64,000 nt of DNA from Pseudomonas sp. S09G 359 (GTDB taxonomy: Bacteria > Pseudomonadota > Gammaproteobacteria > Pseudomonadales > Pseudomonadaceae), in NCBI RefSeq assembly GCF_002843605.1, contig NZ_CP025263.1, positions 4,741,501 to 4,805,500 of the forward strand. Direction: 5' to 3'. The translations under genes were made by a program, and so were the position numbers. Within the stretch, counting starts at the first letter, position 1. Every line of letters begins with the position of its first letter. Below are positions 62,591 through 64,000 of this stretch, in pieces. The notes beneath the pieces are model-generated. The model was not told the DNA's origin and ran no database searches. It saw nothing but the letters and a program-made list of their open reading frames with translations.

Positions 62591-63553
62591 ATGATGCTGC
62601 GAGTTTTGCTGTTTACCCTCACCCTGTTTACCGCCATGGCCCAGGCCGCCTCCCCTGTCGTGCTGCAACGGCCCATCAGCCTGGACACCGGCAGCGGCGA
62701 GCTATTTGGCTCGCTGCTGCTGCCACAGTCCGACCAACCGGTGCCGGTGGTGCTGATCATCGCCGGCTCCGGCCCCACCGACCGCAACGGCAACAGCGCC
62801 GACGGCGCGCGCAATGACAGCCTCAAGCGCCTGGCCTGGGTGCTGGCCCGGCACAACATCGCCAGCGTGCGCTATGACAAGCGCGGCGTCGCCGCCAGCC
62901 TGGCCGCCACGCCCGACGAACGCAACCTGAGCCTTGACGCCTACGTGGCCGACGCCGTGGCCTGGGGCAAGCTGCTCAAGGCCGATAAACGCCTGGGCCC
63001 GCTGATTGTGCTGGGCCATAGCGAAGGTGCACTGGTCGCCGCCCTGGCCGCACCGCAGCTCGACCCGGCCGGGGTGGTTTCGCTGTCCGGCAGCGCGCGC
63101 CCGGTGGACCAGGTGATCCGCCAGCAACTGGCTGACCACTTGCCCCCTGCCCTGCTGCTACGCAGCAATGAAATCCTCGATCACCTCAAGGCCGGCCAGG
63201 TGGATACCGATGTGCCTGGCCCGCTGCAGGGTATTTTCCGACCCAGCGTGCAGCCTTATCTGATCAGCCTGTTTCGCGCCGATCCGTCAGCGGCGTTCGC
63301 CAAACTGACGATGCCGGCGCTGATCATCCAGGGCAGCAACGACATCCAGGTCGGCGTGGGCGACGCCCGACAACTCAAGCAGGCCAAGCCCGACGCGCAG
63401 CTTGTGCTGATTGAAGGCATGAACCACGTGATGCGTATCGTGCCCAATGACGTGAAGCAGCAACTGGCCTCCTACAATGACCCGCAATTGCCCCTCGCCG
63501 CCGAGCTGGGCCAGCGCATCGTGCGCTTTATCGACGGACTTCAACTCCGTTAA
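62591..63553 (+). CDS. Exported alpha/beta hydrolase
   Basis: A 320-residue alpha/beta hydrolase with a signal peptide (MMLRVLLFTLTLFTAMAQAA, cleavage at about residue 20), so periplasmic or outer surface. The nucleophile elbow is G142-H-S144-E-G. The oxyanion region is IAGSGPTDRNG. The likely triad partners are an aspartate in QGSNDIQVGVGD and the histidine in GMNHVMRI. Esterase or lipase-like activity is expected, substrate unknown. ATG at 62594 is an equal alternative. It is divergent from aroC. Confidence 0.88.
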   Translation: MMLRVLLFTLTLFTAMAQAASPVVLQRPISLDTGSGELFGSLLLPQSDQPVPVVLIIAGSGPTDRNGNSADGARNDSLKRLAWVLARHNIASVRYDKRGVAASLAATPDERNLSLDAYVADAVAWGKLLKADKRLGPLIVLGHSEGALVAALAAPQLDPAGVVSLSGSARPVDQVIRQQLADHLPPALLLRSNEILDHLKAGQVDTDVPGPLQGIFRPSVQPYLISLFRADPSAAFAKLTMPALIIQGSNDIQVGVGDARQLKQAKPDAQLVLIEGMNHVMRIVPNDVKQQLASYNDPQLPLAAELGQRIVRFIDGLQLR

Positions 63554-63591
63554 GCGACAATTTGCCTCTAGTCCTACGGATAACGGCCGAT

Positions 63592-63635
63592 AAGCCCAGA
63601 GTCGACAGCAAAAAGACTGTCGGCTTGCTGGGCTT
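63592..63635. promoter_or_regulatory. Two-tier hairpin ahead of the last gene
   Basis: The outer arms AAGCCCAG (63592-63599) and CTGGGCTT (63628-63635) enclose an inner stem CGACAG/CTGTCG (63603-63608, 63617-63622). It ends 17 bp before the next ATG, close to its ribosome site. It may be a terminator for the hydrolase gene or a 5'-leader structure. Confidence 0.4.
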
Positions 63636-63652
63636 GGACAGGATCGCGCCGC

Positions 63653-64000
63653 ATGACAACCACTGAAGCAATACCGGAACCTACTGCCGACACCCCGGCT
63701 GAAAATACCGAGGCCGTCGACGCGGCGTCCCTGCCGTGGGCGGATGTTCAGGCCGAGCATTTCAAGATGCTGCGCCTGGCCCCCCTGGCCACCGACCGTG
63801 CCACGGGCGTGCGGCCGTTGCGGTTCGTGCAGTTCGGTTACGCCGAGCGCAATGACAAGCACCACAGCCTGCTGCGCATGGTGATACAACTGCCGGGCCA
63901 ACGTGTGCGCCGCGAGCAGAACCACCTGGATATCTGGGTCGATCACGACACCCACCGCGTGCACTTCGGCCCGGGCAACAGCCTGGAAATCGAACCCGCC
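63653..64000 (+). CDS. Hypothetical protein, truncated by window end
   Basis: An open frame of 116 codons that runs off the window, with AGGA at 63639-63642 ahead of the ATG. The start is MTTTEAIPEPTADTPAENTE, a Pro/Glu-rich leader. A basic segment RLAPLATDRATGVRPL and DIWVDHDTHRVHFGPGN then follow. I recognise this as a conserved Pseudomonas protein of unknown function but cannot assign a domain. It has no stop here, so it is easily missed. Confidence 0.7.
   Translation, partial: MTTTEAIPEPTADTPAENTEAVDAASLPWADVQAEHFKMLRLAPLATDRATGVRPLRFVQFGYAERNDKHHSLLRMVIQLPGQRVRREQNHLDIWVDHDTHRVHFGPGNSLEIEPA

Overview
The window reads as chromosome of a fluorescent Pseudomonas (P. fluorescens group). The pointers are about 60% G+C coding DNA, REPIN-type intergenic palindromes typical of that group, a TenA-like UndA 1-undecene enzyme, an N-acetylglutaminylglutamine amide (NAGGN) osmolyte operon, a CsrA/Rsm paralogue, and gene orders that match, from memory, the P. 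aeruginosa neighbourhoods fumC-bolA-rbdA, thiolase-pap-NAGGN and aroC-MFS. No rRNA, CRISPR array, insertion sequence, integrase or prophage module was found. One tRNA gene (Asn, GUU) is present.

Layout: 1-1181 is the end of a TonB-dependent siderophore receptor. 1458-5759 is a LysR regulator divergent from a three-gene catabolic operon (RraA/HMG-aldolase-like protein, class I aminotransferase, dicarboxylate/amino-acid symporter). 5831-5906 is tRNA-Asn. 5967-8107 is a LysR gene divergent from lldD. 8388-9314 is a diguanylate cyclase. 9322-9700 is a REP-derived tandem array. 9710-16458 is a minus-strand run transcribed as trhO, DsbA-like protein, ABC exporter, rbdA-like GGDEF/EAL protein, undA. 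16696-31522 is a complete Tc (ABC-type) insecticidal toxin locus: a split TcA, a TcB and a convergent TcC with a low-G+C effector tail. 31647-34047 holds bolA, a DUF2059 protein and fumC. 34048-34413 is a complex palindromic repeat. 34414-40648 holds an EamA transporter, a thiolase, pap and mnmC. 40645-45441 is a giant toxin/NEL ubiquitin-ligase effector. 45684-50612 is the NAGGN operon. 50672-56371 carries small housekeeping and regulatory genes (YheU, CsrA paralogue, SDR, DUF3309, LTA-synthase-like sulfatase, PLDc_N, a 176-aa protein and an ankyrin protein). 56468-59296 holds an acyl-CoA synthetase, a DUF3509 gene with a sigma-54-type promoter, and a HTH-only LuxR protein. 59508-64000 holds a ligand-depleted acireductone-dioxygenase-like protein coupled to an MFS transporter, then aroC, an alpha/beta hydrolase and a truncated ORF.

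Two blocks look like accessory insertions into otherwise conserved order: the Tc locus between trhO and bolA, and the NEL effector between mnmC and the NAGGN genes. Both encode proteins aimed at eukaryotic cells, and parts of the Tc genes are clearly A+T-richer than their surroundings. Together with undecene, siderophore uptake, osmoprotection and c-di-GMP enzymes, they fit a soil, plant or insect-associated lifestyle.

The least explained structures are: (i) 17-20 bp tandem arrays growing outward from REPINs at four loci; (ii) an acireductone-dioxygenase paralogue that has lost three of four metal ligands; (iii) a putative pathway for gamma-substituted glutamates; (iv) a 90-bp three-way-junction palindrome next to a second switch-like palindrome; (v) a sigma-54-type promoter with an upstream palindrome in front of a DUF3509 gene. 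No searches could be run, so family assignments rest on motifs and remembered family sequences.
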